This document shows positions 25,308 through 38,600 of a DNA stretch of 64,000 nucleotides, one piece after another. Location: the NCBI GenBank assembly GCA_032622095.1, contig CP136069.1, forward strand, positions 35,934,194 through 35,998,193. The letters run 5' to 3'. The notes below the pieces were generated by a model, which did no database searches, had not been told where the DNA came from, and saw only the letters and a program-made list of their open reading frames with translations. Made by a program: the position numbers and the translations under genes. Source of the stretch: Siphonodentalium dalli (Eukaryota; Mollusca; Scaphopoda; Gadilida; Siphonodentaliidae). The stretch's first letter is position 1. Each line of letters begins with the position of its first letter.

Positions 25308-27110
25308 TATCGCGAAACATGCCTGCTTGCACATTGATACGATAAAAGTGTCCAAAACGTTAAAGGGATGTTGCCCGTGCAGATCCAAAGTACAGTCGCT
25401 TTCAAAAATACTGGGCATTTTATGGGGCCTCAAACAGCCTGCCCCACCCCAATTATCCAACTCCCAACCCCTGCTCATTAGCCAAACCGTGAGGTCCGGC
25501 CTGCGACCGAATGTGCCATCCTATCGCGAAACATGCCTGGTTGCACATTGATACGATAAAAGTGTCCAAAACGTTAAAGGGATTTTGCCCTTGCAGATGA
25601 AATGTACAGTCGCTTTCAAAAATACTGGGCATTTTATGGGGCCTCAAACAGCCTGCCCCACCCCAATTATCCAACTCACAACCCCTGCTTATTAGCCAAA
25701 CAGTGAGGTCCGGCCTGCGACAGAATGTGCCGTCCTATCGCGAAACATGCCTGCTTGCACATTGATACGATAAAAGTGTCCAAAACGTTAAAGGGATTTT
25801 GCCCGTGCAGATGCAAAGTACAGTCACTTTCAAAAATACTGGGCATTTTATGGGGCCTCAAACAGCCTGCCCCACCCCAATTATCCAACTCCCAACCCCT
25901 GCTCATTAGCCAAACCGTGAGGTCCGGCCTGCGACAGAATGTGCCGTCCTATCGCGAAACATGCCTGCTTGCACATTGATACGATACAAGTGTCCAAAAC
26001 GTTAAAGGGATTTTGCCCGTGCAGATGCAAAGTACAGTCGCTTTCAAAAATACTGGGCATTTTATGGGGCCTCAAACAGCCTGTCCCACCCCAATTATCC
26101 AACTCCCAACCCCTGCTCATTAGCCAAACCGTGATGTCCGGCCTGCGACCGAATGTGCCGTCCTATCGCGAAACATGCCTGCTTGCACATTGATACGATA
26201 CAAGTGTCCAAAACGTTAAAGGGATTTTGCCCGTGCAGATGCAAAGTACAGTCGCTTTCAAAAATACTGGGCATTTTATGGGGCCTCAAAACAGCCTGTC
26301 CCACCCCAATTATCCAACTCCCAACCCCTGCTCATTAGCCAAACCGCGAGGTCCGGCCTGCGACCGAATGTGCCGTCCTATCGCGAAACATGCCTGCTTG
26401 CACATTAATACGATAAAAGTGTCAAAAACGTTAAAGGGATTTTGCCCGTGCAGATGCAAAGTACAGTCGCTTTCAAAAATACTGGGCATTTTATGGGGCC
26501 TCAAACAGCCTGCCCCACCCCAATTACCCAACTCCCAACCCCTGCTCATTAGCCAAACCGTGAGGCCCGGCCTGCGACCGAATGTGCCGTCCTATAGCGA
26601 AACATGCCTGCTTGCACATTGATACGATAAAAGTGTCCAAAACGTTAAAGGGATTTTGCCCGTGCAGATGCAAAGTACAGTCGCTTTCAAAAATACTGGG
26701 CATTTTATGGGGCCTCAAACAGCCTGCCCCACCCCAATTATCCAACTCCCAACCCCTGCTCATTAGCCAAACCGTGAGGTCCGGCCTGCGACCGAATGTG
26801 CCGTCCTATCGCAAAACATGCCTGCTTGCACATTGATACGATAAAAGTGTCCAAAACGTTAAAGGGATGTTGCCCGTGCAGATCCAAAGTACAGTCGCTT
26901 TCAAAAATACTGGGCATTTTATGGGGCCTCAAACAGCCTGCCCCACCCCAATTATCCAACTCCCAACCCCTGCTCATTAGCCAAACCGTGAGGTCCGGCC
27001 TGCGACCGAATGTGCCATCCTATCGCGAAACATGCCTGGTTGCACATTGATACGATAAAAGTGTTCAAAACGTTAAAGGGATTTTGCCCTTGCAGATGAA
27101 ATGTACAGCG
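25295..27110 (-). repeat. Inverted satellite block A (1.8 kb)
   Basis: All landmarks here read as reverse complement (for example CAACCCC, CCCCACCCC, CATTTTATGGGGCC). Much of the block, 26.3-27.1 kb, is the mirror image of 28.3-29.1 kb: distinctive variants at 26,738-26,977, 26,524-26,763 and 26,310-26,549 pair with plus-strand monomers beginning at 28,448, 28,662 and 28,876, with coordinates summing to 55,425. At the left edge a 50-bp stretch is missing after CAACCCC, with CCT microhomology. The right edge is ATGTACAGCG at 27,101-27,110, after which plus-strand TTTCGCG resumes. Confidence 0.95.
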
Positions 27111-28159
27111 TTTCGCGATAGGACGGCACATTCTGTCGCAGGCCGGACCTCACGGTTTGGCTAATGAGCAGGGGTTGGGAGTTGGATAATTGGGGTTGGG
27201 CAGGCTGATTGAGGCCCCATAAAATGCCCAGTATTTTTGGAAGCGACTGTACATTGCATCTGCACGGGCAAAATCCCTTTAACGTTTTGGACACTTTTAT
27301 CGTATCAATGTGCAAGCAGGCATGTTTCGCGATAGGATGGCACATTCTGTCGCAGGCCGGACCTCACGGTTTGGCTAATGAGCAGGAGTTGGGAGTTGGA
27401 TAATTGGGGTTGGGCAGGCTGTTTGAGGCCCCATAAAATGCCCAGTATTTTTGAAAGCGACTGTACATTGCATCTGCACGGGCAAAATTCCTTTAACGTT
27501 TTGGACACTTTTATCGTATCAATGTGCAAGCAGGCATGTTTCTCGATAGGATGGCACATTCGGTCGCAGGCCGGACCTCACGGTTTGGCAAATGAGCAGG
27601 GGTTGGGAGTTGGATAATTGGGGTGGGGCAGGCTGTTTGAGGCCCCATAAAATGCCCAGTATTTTTGAAAGCGACTGTACTTTGCATCTGCAAGGGCAAA
27701 ATCCCTTTAACGTTTTGGACACTTGTATCGTATCAATGTGCAAGCAGGCATGTTTCGCGACAGGACGGCAGATTCGGTCGCAGGCCGGACCTCACGGTTT
27801 GGCTAATGAGCAGGGGTTGGAAGTTGGATAATTGGGGTGGGGCAGGCTGTTTGAGGCCCCATAAAATGCCCAGTATTTTTGAAAGCGACTGTACTTTGCA
27901 TATGCACAGGCAAAATCCCTTTAACGTTTTGGACACTTTTATCGTATCAATGTGCAAGCAGGCATGTTTCGCGATAGGACGGCACATTCGGTCGCAGGCC
28001 GGACCTCACGGTTTGGCTAATGAGCAGGGGTTGGGAGTTGGATAATTGGGGTGGGGCAGGCTGTTTGAGACCCCATAAAATGCCTAGTATTTTTGAAAGC
28101 GACTGTACTTTGCATCTGCACGGGCAAAATCCCTTTAACGTTTTGGACACTTTTTTCGT

Positions 28160-30298
28160 ATCAATGTGCAAGCAGGCATGTTTCGCGATAGGACGGCACA
28201 TTCTGTCGCAGGCCGGACCTCACTGTTTGGCTAATAAGCAGGGGTTGTGAGTTTGATAATTGGGGTGGGGCAGGCTGTTTGGGGCCCCATAAAATGCCCA
28301 GTATTTTTGAAAGCGACTGTACATTTCATCTGCGAGGGCAAAATCCCTTTAACGTTTTGGACACTTTTATCGTATCAATGTGCAACCAGGCATGTTTCGC
28401 GATAGGATGGCACATTCGGTCGCAGGCCGGACCTCACGGTTTGGCTAATGAGCAGGGGTTGGGAGTTGGATAATTGGGGTGGGGCAGGCTGTTTGAGGCC
28501 CCATAAAATGCCCAGTATTTTTGAAAGCGACTGTACTTTGGATCTGCACGGGCAACATCCCTTTAACGTTTTGGACACTTTTATCGTATCAATGTGTAAG
28601 CAGGCATGTTTCGCGATAGGACGGCACATTCGGTTGCAGGCCGGACCTCACGGTTTGGCTAATGAGCAGGGGTTGGGAGTTGGATAATTGGGGTGGGGCA
28701 GGCTGTTTGAGGCCCCATAAAATGCCCAGTATTTTTGAAAGCGACTGTACTTTGCATCTGCACGGGCAAAATCCCTTTAACGTTTTGGACACTTTTATCG
28801 TATCAATGTGCAAGCAGGCATGTTTCGCTATAGGACGGCACATTCGGTCGCAGGCCAGACCTCACGGTTTGGCTAATGAGCAGGGGTTGGGAGTTGGGTA
28901 ATTGGGGTGGGGCAGGCTGTTTGAGGCCCCATAAAATGCCTAGTATTTTTGAAAGCGACTGTACTTTGCATCTGCACGGGCAAAATCCCTTTAACGTTTT
29001 TGACACTTTTATCGTATTAATGTGCAAGCAGGCATGTTTCCCGATAGGACGGCACATTCGGTCGCAGGCCGGACCTCACGGTTTGGCTAATGAGCAGGGG
29101 TTGGGAGTTGGATAATTGGGGTGGGGCAGGCTGTTTGAGGCCCCATAAAATGCCCAGTATTTTTGAAAGCGACTGTACTTTGCATCTGCACGGGCAAAAT
29201 CCCTTTAACGTTTTTGACACTTTTATCGTATTAATGTGCAAGCAGGCATGTTTCGCGATAGGACGGCACATTCGGTCGCAGGCCGAACCTCGCGGTTTGG
29301 CTAATGAGCAGGGGTTGGGAGTTGGATAATTGGGGTGGGACAGGCTGTTTTGAGGCCCCATAAAATGCCCAGTATTTTTGAAAGCGACTGTACTTTGCAT
29401 CTGCACGGGCAAAATCCCTTTAACGTTTTGGACACTTGTATCGTATCAATGTGCAAGCAGGCATGTTTCGCGATAGGACGGCACATTCGGTCGCAGGCCG
29501 GACATCACGGTTTGGCTAATGAGCAGGGGTTGGGAGTTGGATAATTGGGGTGGGGCAGGCTGTTTGAGGCCCCATAAAATGCCCAGTATTTTTGAAAGTG
29601 ACTGTAATTTGCATCTGCACGGGCAAAATCCCTTTAACGTTTAGGACACTTTTATCGTATCAATGTGCAAGCAGGCATGTTTCGCGATAGGACGGCACAT
29701 TCTGTCGCAGGCCGGACCTCAGTGTTTGGCTAATGAGCAGGGGTTGGGAGTTGGATAATTGGGGTGGGGCAGGCTGTTTGAGGCCCCATAAAATGCCTAG
29801 TATTTTTGAAAGCGACTGTACATTGCATCTGCACGGGCAAAATCCCTTTAACGTTTTGGACACTTTTATCGTATCAATGTGCAACCAGGCATGTTTCGCG
29901 ATAGGATGGCACATTCGGTCGCAGGCCGGACCTCACGGTTTGGCTAATGAGCAGGGGTTGGGAGTTGGATAATTGGGGTGGGGCAGGCTGTTTGAGGCCC
30001 CATAAAATGCCCAGTATTTTTGAAAGCGACTGTACTTTGCATCTGCACGGGCAAAATCCCTTTAACTTTTTGGACACTTTTATCGTATCAATGTGCAAGC
30101 AGGCATGTTTCGCGATAGGACGGCACATTCGGTCGCAGGCCGGACCTCACGGTTTGGCTAATGAGCAGGGGTTGGGAGTTGGATAATTGGGGTGGGGCAG
30201 GCTGTTTGAGGCCCCATAAAATGCCCAGTATTTGTTAAAGCGACTGTACTTTGCATCTGCACGGGAAAAATCCCTTTAACGTTTTGGACACTTTTATC
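28160..30298 (+). repeat. Ten-monomer duplication (offset 4,068 bp), copy 1
   Basis: Identical order of marked monomers occurs at 32,228-34,366. Shared private changes include GGCTAATAAGCAGG (28,228 and 32,296), TTTGGATCTGCACGGG, CCTCAGTGTTTGG (29,716 and 33,784), and TATTTGTTAAAGCG at 30,229 and 34,297. Sequence departs just after 30,298 and 34,366. Confidence 0.9.
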
Positions 30299-32227
30299 AT
30301 ATCAATGTGCAAGCAGGTATGTTTCGCGATAGGACGGCACATTCGGTCGCAGGCCGGACCTCACGGTTTGGCTAATGAGCAGGGGTTGGGAGTTGGATAA
30401 TTGGGGTGGGGCAGGCTGTTTGAGGCCTCATAAAATGCCCAGTATTTTTGAAAGCGACTGTACTTTGCATCTGCACGAGCAAAATCCCTTTAACGTTTTG
30501 GACACTTTTATCGTATCAATGTGCAAGCAGGCATGTTTCGCGATAGGACGGCACATTCGGTCGCAGGCCGAACCTCACGGTTTGGCTAATGAGCAGGGGT
30601 TGGGAGTTGGATAATTGGGGTGGGGCAGGCTGTTTGAGGCCTCATAAAATGCCCAGTATTTTTGAAAGCGACTGTACTTTGCATCTGCACGGGCAAAATC
30701 CCTTTAACGTTTTGGACACTTTTATCGTATCAATGTGCAAGCAGGCATGTTTCGCGATAGGACGGCACATTCGGTCGCAGGCCGGACCTCACTGTTTGGC
30801 TAATGAGCAGGGGTTGGGAGTTGGATAATTGGGGTGGGGCAGGCTGTTTGAGGCCCCATAAAATGCCCAGTATTTTTGGAAGCGACTGTACATTGCATCT
30901 GCACTGGCAAAATCCCTTTAACGTTTTGGACACTTTTTTCGTATCAATGTGCAAGCAGGCATGTTTCGCGATAGGATGGCACATTCTGTCGCAGGCCGGA
31001 CCTCACGGTTTGGCTAATGAGCAGGGGTTGGGAGTTGGATAATTGGGGTTGGGCAGGCTGTTTGAGGCCCCATAAAATGCCCAGTATTTTTGAAAGCGAC
31101 TGTACATTGCATCTGCACGGGCAAAATTCCTTTAACGTTTTGGACACTTTTATCGTATCAATGTGCAAGCAGGCATGTTTCTCGATAGGATGGCACATTC
31201 GGTCGCAGGCCGGACCTCACGGTTTGGCAAATGAGCAGTGGTTGGGAGTTGGATAATTGGGGTGGGGCAGGCTGTTTGAGGCCCCATAAAATGCCCAGTA
31301 TTTTTGAAAGCGACTGTACTTTGCATCTGCAAGGGCAAAATCCCTTTAACGTTTTGGACACTTGTATCGTATCAATGTGCAAGCAGGCATGTTTCGCGAC
31401 AGGACGGCACATTCGGTCGCAGGCCGGACCTCACGGTTTGGCTAATGAGCAGGGGTTGGAAGTTGGATAATTGGGGTGGGGCAGGCCGTTTGAGGCCCTA
31501 TAAAATGCCCAGTATTTTTGAAAGCGACTGTACTTTGCATATGCACAGGCAAAATCCCTTTAACGTTTTGGACACTTTTATCGTATCAATGTGCAAGCAG
31601 GCATTTTTCGCGATAGGACGACACATTCGGTCGCAGGCCGGACCTCACGGTTTGGCTAATGAGCAGGGGTTGGGAGTTGGATAATGGGGGTGGGGCAGGC
31701 TGTTTGAGACCCCATAAAATGCCTAGTATTTTTGAAAGCGACTGTACTTTGCATCTGCACGGGCAAAATCCCTTTAACGTTTTTGACACTTTTATCGTAT
31801 TGATGTGCAAGCAGGCATGTTTCGCGATAGGACGGCACATTCGGTCGCAGGCCGAACCTCACGGTTTGGCTAATGAGCAGGGGTTGGGAGTTGGATAATT
31901 GGGGTGGGGCAGGCTGTTTTGAGGCCCCATAAAATGCCCAGTATTTTTGAAAGCGACTGTACTTTGCATCTGAACGGGCAAAATCCCTTTAACGTTTTGG
32001 ACACTTGTATCGTATCAATGTGCAAGCAGGCATGTTTCGCGATAGGACGGCACATTCTGTCGCAGGCCGGACCTCACGGTTTGGCTAATGAGCAGGGGTT
32101 GGGAGTTGGATAATTGGGGTGGGACAGGCTGTTTGAGGCCCCATAAAATGCCCAGTTATTTTGAAAGTGACTGTACTTTGCATCTGCACGGGCAAAATCC
32201 CTTTAACGTTTTGGACACTTTTATCGT

Positions 32228-34366
32228 ATCAATGTGCAAGCAGGCATGTTTCGCGATAGGACGGCACATTCTGTCGCAGGCCGGACCTCACTGTTTGGCT
32301 AATAAGCAGGGGTTGTGAGTTGGATAATTGGGGTGGGGCAGGCTGTTTGAGGCCCCATAAAATGCCCAGTATTTTTGAAAGCGACTGTACATTTCATCTG
32401 CAAGGGCAAAATCCCTTTAACGTTTTGGACACTTTTATCGTATCAATGTGCAACCAGGCATGTTTCGCGATAGGATGGCACATTCGGTCGCAGGCCGGAC
32501 CTCACGGTTTGGCTAATGAGCAGGGGTTGGGAGTTGGATAATTGGGGTGGGGCAGGCTGTTTGAGGCCCCATAAAATGCCCAGTATTTTTGAAAGCGACT
32601 GTACTTTGGATCTGCACGGGCAACATCCCTTTAACGTTTTGGACACTTTTATCGTATCAATGTGCAAGCAGGCATGGTTCGCGATAGGACGGCACATTCG
32701 GTCGCAGGCCGGACCTCACGGTTTGGCTAATGAGCAGGGATTGGGAGTTGGATAATTGGGGTGGGGCAGGCTGTTTGAGGCCCCATAAAATGCCCAGTAT
32801 TTTTGAAAGCGACTGTACTTTGCATCTGCACGGGCAAAATCCCTTTAACGTTTTGGACACTTTTATCGTATCAATGTGCAAGCAGGCATGTTTCGCTATA
32901 GGACGGCACATTCGGTCGCAGGCCGGACCTCACGGTTTGGCTAATGAGCAGGGGTTGGGAGTTGGGTAATTGGGGTGGGGCAGGCTGTTTGAGGCCCCAT
33001 AAAATGCCTAGTATTTTTGAAAGCGACTGTACTTTGCATCTGCACGGGCAAAATCCCTTTAACGTTTTTGACACTTTTATCGTATTAATGTGCAAGCAGG
33101 CATGTTTCCCGATAGGACGGCACATTCGGTCGCAGGCCGGACCTCACGGTTTGGCTAATGAGCAGGGGTTGGGAGTTGGATAATTGGGGTGGGGCAGGCT
33201 GTTTGAGGCCCCATAAAATGCCCAGTATTTTTGAAAGCGACTGTACTTTGCATCTGCACGGGCAAAATCCCTTTAACGTTTTTGACACTTTTATCGTATT
33301 AATGTGCAAGCAGGCATGTTTCGCGATAGGACAGCACATTCGGTCGCAGGTCGAACCTCGCGGTTTGGCTAATGAGCAGGGGTTGGGAGTTGGATAATTG
33401 GGGTGGGACAGGCTGTTTTGAGGCCCCATAAAATGCCCAGTATTTTTGAAAGCGACTGTACTTTGCATCTGCACGGGCAAAATCCCTTTAACGTTTTGGA
33501 CACTTGTATCGTATCAATGTGCAAGCAGGCATGTTTCGCGATAGGACGGCACATTCGGTCGCAGGCCGGACATCACGGTTTGGCTAATGAGCAGGGGTTG
33601 GGAGTTGGATAATTGGGGTGGGGCAGGCTGTTTGAGGCCCCATAAAATGCCCAGTATTTTTGAAAGTGACTGTAATTTGCATCTGCACGGGCAAAATCCC
33701 TTTAACGTTTAGGACACTTTTATCGTATCAATGTGCAAGCAGGCATGTTTCGCGATAGGACGGCACATTCTGTCGCAGGCCGGACCTCAGTGTTTGGCTA
33801 ATGAGCAGGGGTTGGGAGTTGGATAATTGGGGTGGGGCAGGCTGTTTGAGGCCCCATAAAATGCCTAGTATTTTTGAAAGCGACTGTACATTGCATCTGC
33901 ACGGGCAAAATCCCTTTAACGTTTTGGACACTTTTATCGTATCAATGTGCAACCAGGCATGTTTCGCGATAGGATGGCACATTCGGTCGCAGGCCGGACC
34001 TCACGGTTTGGCTAATGAGCAGGGGTTGGGAGTTGGATAATTGGGGTGGGGCAGGCTGTTTGAGGCCCCATAAAATGCCCAGTATTTTTGAAAGCGACTG
34101 TACTTTGCATCTGCACGGGCAAAATCCCTTTAACTTTTTGGACACTTTTATCGTATCAATGTGCAAGCAGGCATGTTTCGCGATAGGACGGCACATTCGG
34201 TCGCAGGCCGGACCTCACGGTTTGGCTAATGAGCAGGGGTTGGGAGTTGGATAATTGGGGTGGGGCAGGCTGTTTGAGGCCCCATAAAATGCCCAGTATT
34301 TGTTAAAGCGACTGTACTTTGCATCTGCACGGGAAAAATCCCTTTAACGTTTTGGACACTTTTATC
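32228..34366 (+). repeat. Ten-monomer duplication (offset 4,068 bp), copy 2
   Basis: Partner of 28,160-30,298. The differences are few single-base changes, for example CACTTTTTTCG at 28,150 against CACTTTTATCG here. The pair brackets the third copy of the 24.2-kb block. Confidence 0.9.
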
Positions 34367-35645
34367 GTATCAATGTGCAAGCAGGCATGTTTCGCGATAT
34401 GACGGCACATTCGGTCGCAGTCCGAACCTCACGGTTTGGCTAATGAGCATGGGTTGGGAGTTGGATAATTGGGGTGGGGCAGGCTGTTTTGAAGACCATA
34501 AAATGCCCAGTATTTTTGAAAGCGACTGTACTTTGCATCTGCACGGGCAAAATCCCTTTAACGTTTTGGACACTTTTATCGTATCAATGTGCAAGCAGGC
34601 ATGTTTCGCGATAGGATGGCACATTCTGTCGCAGGCGGACCTCACGGTTTGGCTAATGAGCATGGGTTGGGAGTTGGATAATTGGGGTTGGGCAGGCTGT
34701 TTGAGGCCCCATAAAATGCCCAGTATTTTTGAAAGCGACTGTACATTGCATATGCACGGGAAAAATCCCTTTAACGTTTTGGACACTTTTATCGTATCAA
34801 TGTGCAAGCAGGCATGTTTCTCGATAGGATGGCACATTCGGTCGCAGGCCGGACCTCACGGTTTGGCAACTGAGCAGGGGTTGGGAGTTGGATAATTGGG
34901 GTGGGGCAGGCTGTTTGAGGCCCCATAACATGCCCAGTATTTTGAAAGCGACTGTACTTTGCATCTGCACGGGCAAAATCCCTTTAACGTTTTGGACACT
35001 TTTATCGTATCAATGTGCAAGCAGGCATGTTTCGCGACAGGACGGCACATTCGGTCGCAGGCCGGACCTCACGGTTTGGCTAATGAGCAGGGGTTGGAAG
35101 TTGGATAATTGGGGTGGGGCAGGCTGTTTGAGGCCCCATAAAATGCCCAGTATTTTTGAAAGCGACTGTACTTTGCATATGCACAGGCAAAATCCCTTTA
35201 ACGTTTTGGACACTTTTATCGTATCAATGTGCAAGCAGGCATGTTTCGCGATAGGACGGCACATTCGGTCGCAGGCCGGACCTCACGGTTTGGCTAATGA
35301 GCAGGGGTTGGGAGTTGGATAATTGGGGTGGGGCAGGCTGTTTGAGGCCCCATAAAATGCCTAGTATTTTTGAAAGCGACTTTACTTTGCATCTGCACGG
35401 GCAAAATCCCTTTTACGTTTTTGACACTTTTATCGTATTAATGTGCAAGCAGGCATGTTTCGCGATAGGACGGCACATTCGGTCGCAGGCCGAACCTCAC
35501 GGTTTGGCTAATGAGCAGGGGTTGGGAGTTGGATAATTGGGGTGGGGCAGGCTGTTTGAGGCCCCATAAAACGCCCAGTATTTTTGAAAGCGACTGTACT
35601 TTGCATCTGCACGGGCAAAATCCCTTTAACGTTTTGGACACTTGT

Positions 35646-38600
35646 ATCGTATCAATGTGCAAGCAGGCATGTTTCGCGATAGGATGGCACATTCTGTCGC
35701 AGGCCGGACCTCACGGTTTGGCTAATGAGCAGGGGTTGGGAGTTGGATAATTGAGGTGGGGCAGGCTGTTTGAGGCCTCATAAAATGCCCAGTATTTTTG
35801 AAAGCGACTGTACTTTGCATCTGCACGGGCAAAATCCCTTTAACGTTTTGGACACTTTTATCGTATCAATGTGCAAGCAGGCATGTTTCGCGATAGGACG
35901 GCACATTCGGTCGCAGGCCGGACCTCACTGTTTGGTTAATGAGCAGGGGTTGGGAGTTGGATAATTGGGGTGGGGCAGGCTGTTTGAGGCCCCATAAAAT
36001 GCCCAGTATTTTTGGAAGCGACTGTACATTGCATCTGCACTGGCAAAATCCCTTTAACGTTTTGGACACTTTTATCGTATCAATGTGCAAGCAGGCATGT
36101 TTCGCGATAGGATGGCACATTCTGTCGCAGGCCGGACCTCACGGTTTGGCTAATGAGCAGGGGTTGGGAGTTGGATAATTGGGGTTGGGCAGGCTGTTTG
36201 AGGCCCCATAAAATGCCCAGTATTTTTGAAAGCGACTGTACATTGCATCTGCACGGGCAAAATCCCTTTATCGTTTTGGACACTTTTATCGTATCAATGT
36301 GCAAGCAGGCATGTTTCTCGATAGGATGGCACATTCGGTCGCAGGCCGGACCTCACGGTTTGGCAAATGAGCAGGGGTTGGGAGTTTGATAATTGGGGTG
36401 GGGCAGGCTGCTTGAGGCCCCATAAAATGCCCAGTATTTTTGAAAGCGACTGTACTTTGCATCTGCACGGGCAAAATCCCTTTAACGTTTTGGACACTTT
36501 TATCGTATCAATGTGCAAGCAGGCATGTTTCGCGACAGGACGGCACATTCGGTCGCAGGCCGGACCTCACGGTTTGGCTAATGAGCAGGGGTTGGAAGTT
36601 GGATAATTGGGGTGGGGCAGGCTGTTTGAGGCCCCATAAAATGCCCAGTATTTTTGAAAGCGACTGTACTTTGCATATGCACAGGCAAAATCCCTTTAAC
36701 GTTTTGGACACTTTTATCGTATCAATGTGCAAGCAGGCATGTTTCGCGATAGGACGGCACATTCGGTCGCAGGCCGGACCTCACGGTTTGGCTAATGAGC
36801 AGGGGTTGGGAGTTGGATAATTGGGGTGGGGCAGGTTGTTTGAGGCCCCATAAAATGCCTAGTATTTTTGAAAGCGACTGTACTTTGCATCTGCACGGGC
36901 AAAATCCCTTTAACGTTTTTGACACTTTTATCGTATTGATGTGCAAGCAGGCATGTTTCGCGATAGGACGGCACATTCGGTCGCAGGCCGAACCTCACGG
37001 TTTGGCTAATGAGCAGGGGTTGGGAGTTGGATAATTGGGGTGGGGCAGGCTGTTTTGAGGCCCCATAAAATGCCCAGTATTTTTGAAAGCGACTGTACTT
37101 TGCATCTGCACGGGCAAAATCCCTTTAACGTTTTGGACACTTGTATCGCATCAATGTGCAAGCAGGCATGTTTCGCGATAGGACGGCACATTCTGTCGCA
37201 GGCCGGACCTCACGGTTTGGCTAATGAGCAGGGGTTGGGAGTTGGATAATTGGGGTGGGGCAGGCTGTTTGAGGCCCCATAAAATGCCCAGTATTTTTGA
37301 AAGTGACTGTACTTTGCATCTGCACGGGCAAAATCCCTTTAACGTTTTGGACACTTTTATCGTATCAATGTGCAAGCAGGCATGTTTCGCGATAGGACGG
37401 CTCATTCTGTCGCAGGCCGGACCTCACTGTTTGGCTAATGAGCAGGGGTTGGGAGTTGGATAATTGGGGTGGGGTAGGCTCTTTGAGGCCCCATAAAATG
37501 CCCAGTATTTTTGAAAGCGACTGTACATTTCATCTGCAAGGGCAAAATCCCTTTAACGTTTTGGACACTTTTATCGTATTAATGTGCAAGCAGGCATGTT
37601 TCGCGATAGGACGGCACATTCGGTCGCAGGCCGAACCTCACGGTTTGGCTAATGAGCAGGGGTTGGGAGTTGGATAATTGGGGTGGGGCAGGCTGTTTGA
37701 GGCCCCATAAAACGCCCAGTATTTTTGAAAGCGACTGTACTTTGCATCTGCACGGGCAAAATCCCTTTAACGTTTTGGACACTTTTATCGTATCAATGTG
37801 CAAGCAGGCATGTTTCGCGATAGGATGGCACATTCGGTCGCAGGCCGGACCTCACGGTTTGGCTAATGAGCAGGGGTTGGGAGTTGGATAATTGAGGTGG
37901 GGCAGGCTGGTTGAGGCCCAATACAATGCCCAGTATTTTTGAAAGCGACTGTACTTTGCATCTGCACAGGCGACATCCCTTTAGGGTTTGGACACTTTTA
38001 TCGTATCAATGTGCAAGTAGGCATGTTTCGCGATAGGACGGCACATTCGGTCGCAGGCCGGACCTCACGGTTTGGCTAATGAGCAGGGGTTGGGAGTTGG
38101 ATAATTGGGGTGGGGCAGGCTGTTTGAGGCCCCATAAAATGCCCAGTATTTTTGAAAGCGACTGTACTTTGCATCTGCACGGGCAAAATCCCTTTAACGT
38201 TTTGGACACTTCTATCGTATCAATGTGTAAGCAGGCATGTTTCGCGATATGACGGCACATTCGGTCGCAGTCCGAACCTCACGGTTTGGCTAATGAGCAG
38301 GGGTTGGGAGTTGGATAATTGGGGTGGGGCAGGCTGTTTTGAAGCCCATAAAATGCCCAGTATTTTTGAAAGCGACTGTACTTTGCATCTGCACGGGCAA
38401 AATCCCTTTAACGTTTTGGACACTTTTATCGTATCAATGTGCAAGCAGGCATGTTTCGCGATAGGACGGCACATTCGGTCGCAGGCCGTAACTCACGGTT
38501 TGGCTAATGAGCAGGGGTTGGGAGTTGTATTATTGGGGTGGGGCAGGCTGTTTGAGGCCCCATAAAATTCCCAGTATTTTTGAAAGCGACTGTACTTTGC

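Noticed and set aside
25295-27110. Inverted block as a transposon insertion
   Set aside because: The content is only reversed satellite, with no terminal repeats, target-site duplication or transposase sequence.
37979-37990. Plant-type telomere motif TTTAGGG in the divergent subfamily
   Set aside because: Only one unit occurs per monomer, never in tandem, and it arises from a small change in TTTAACG; chance.
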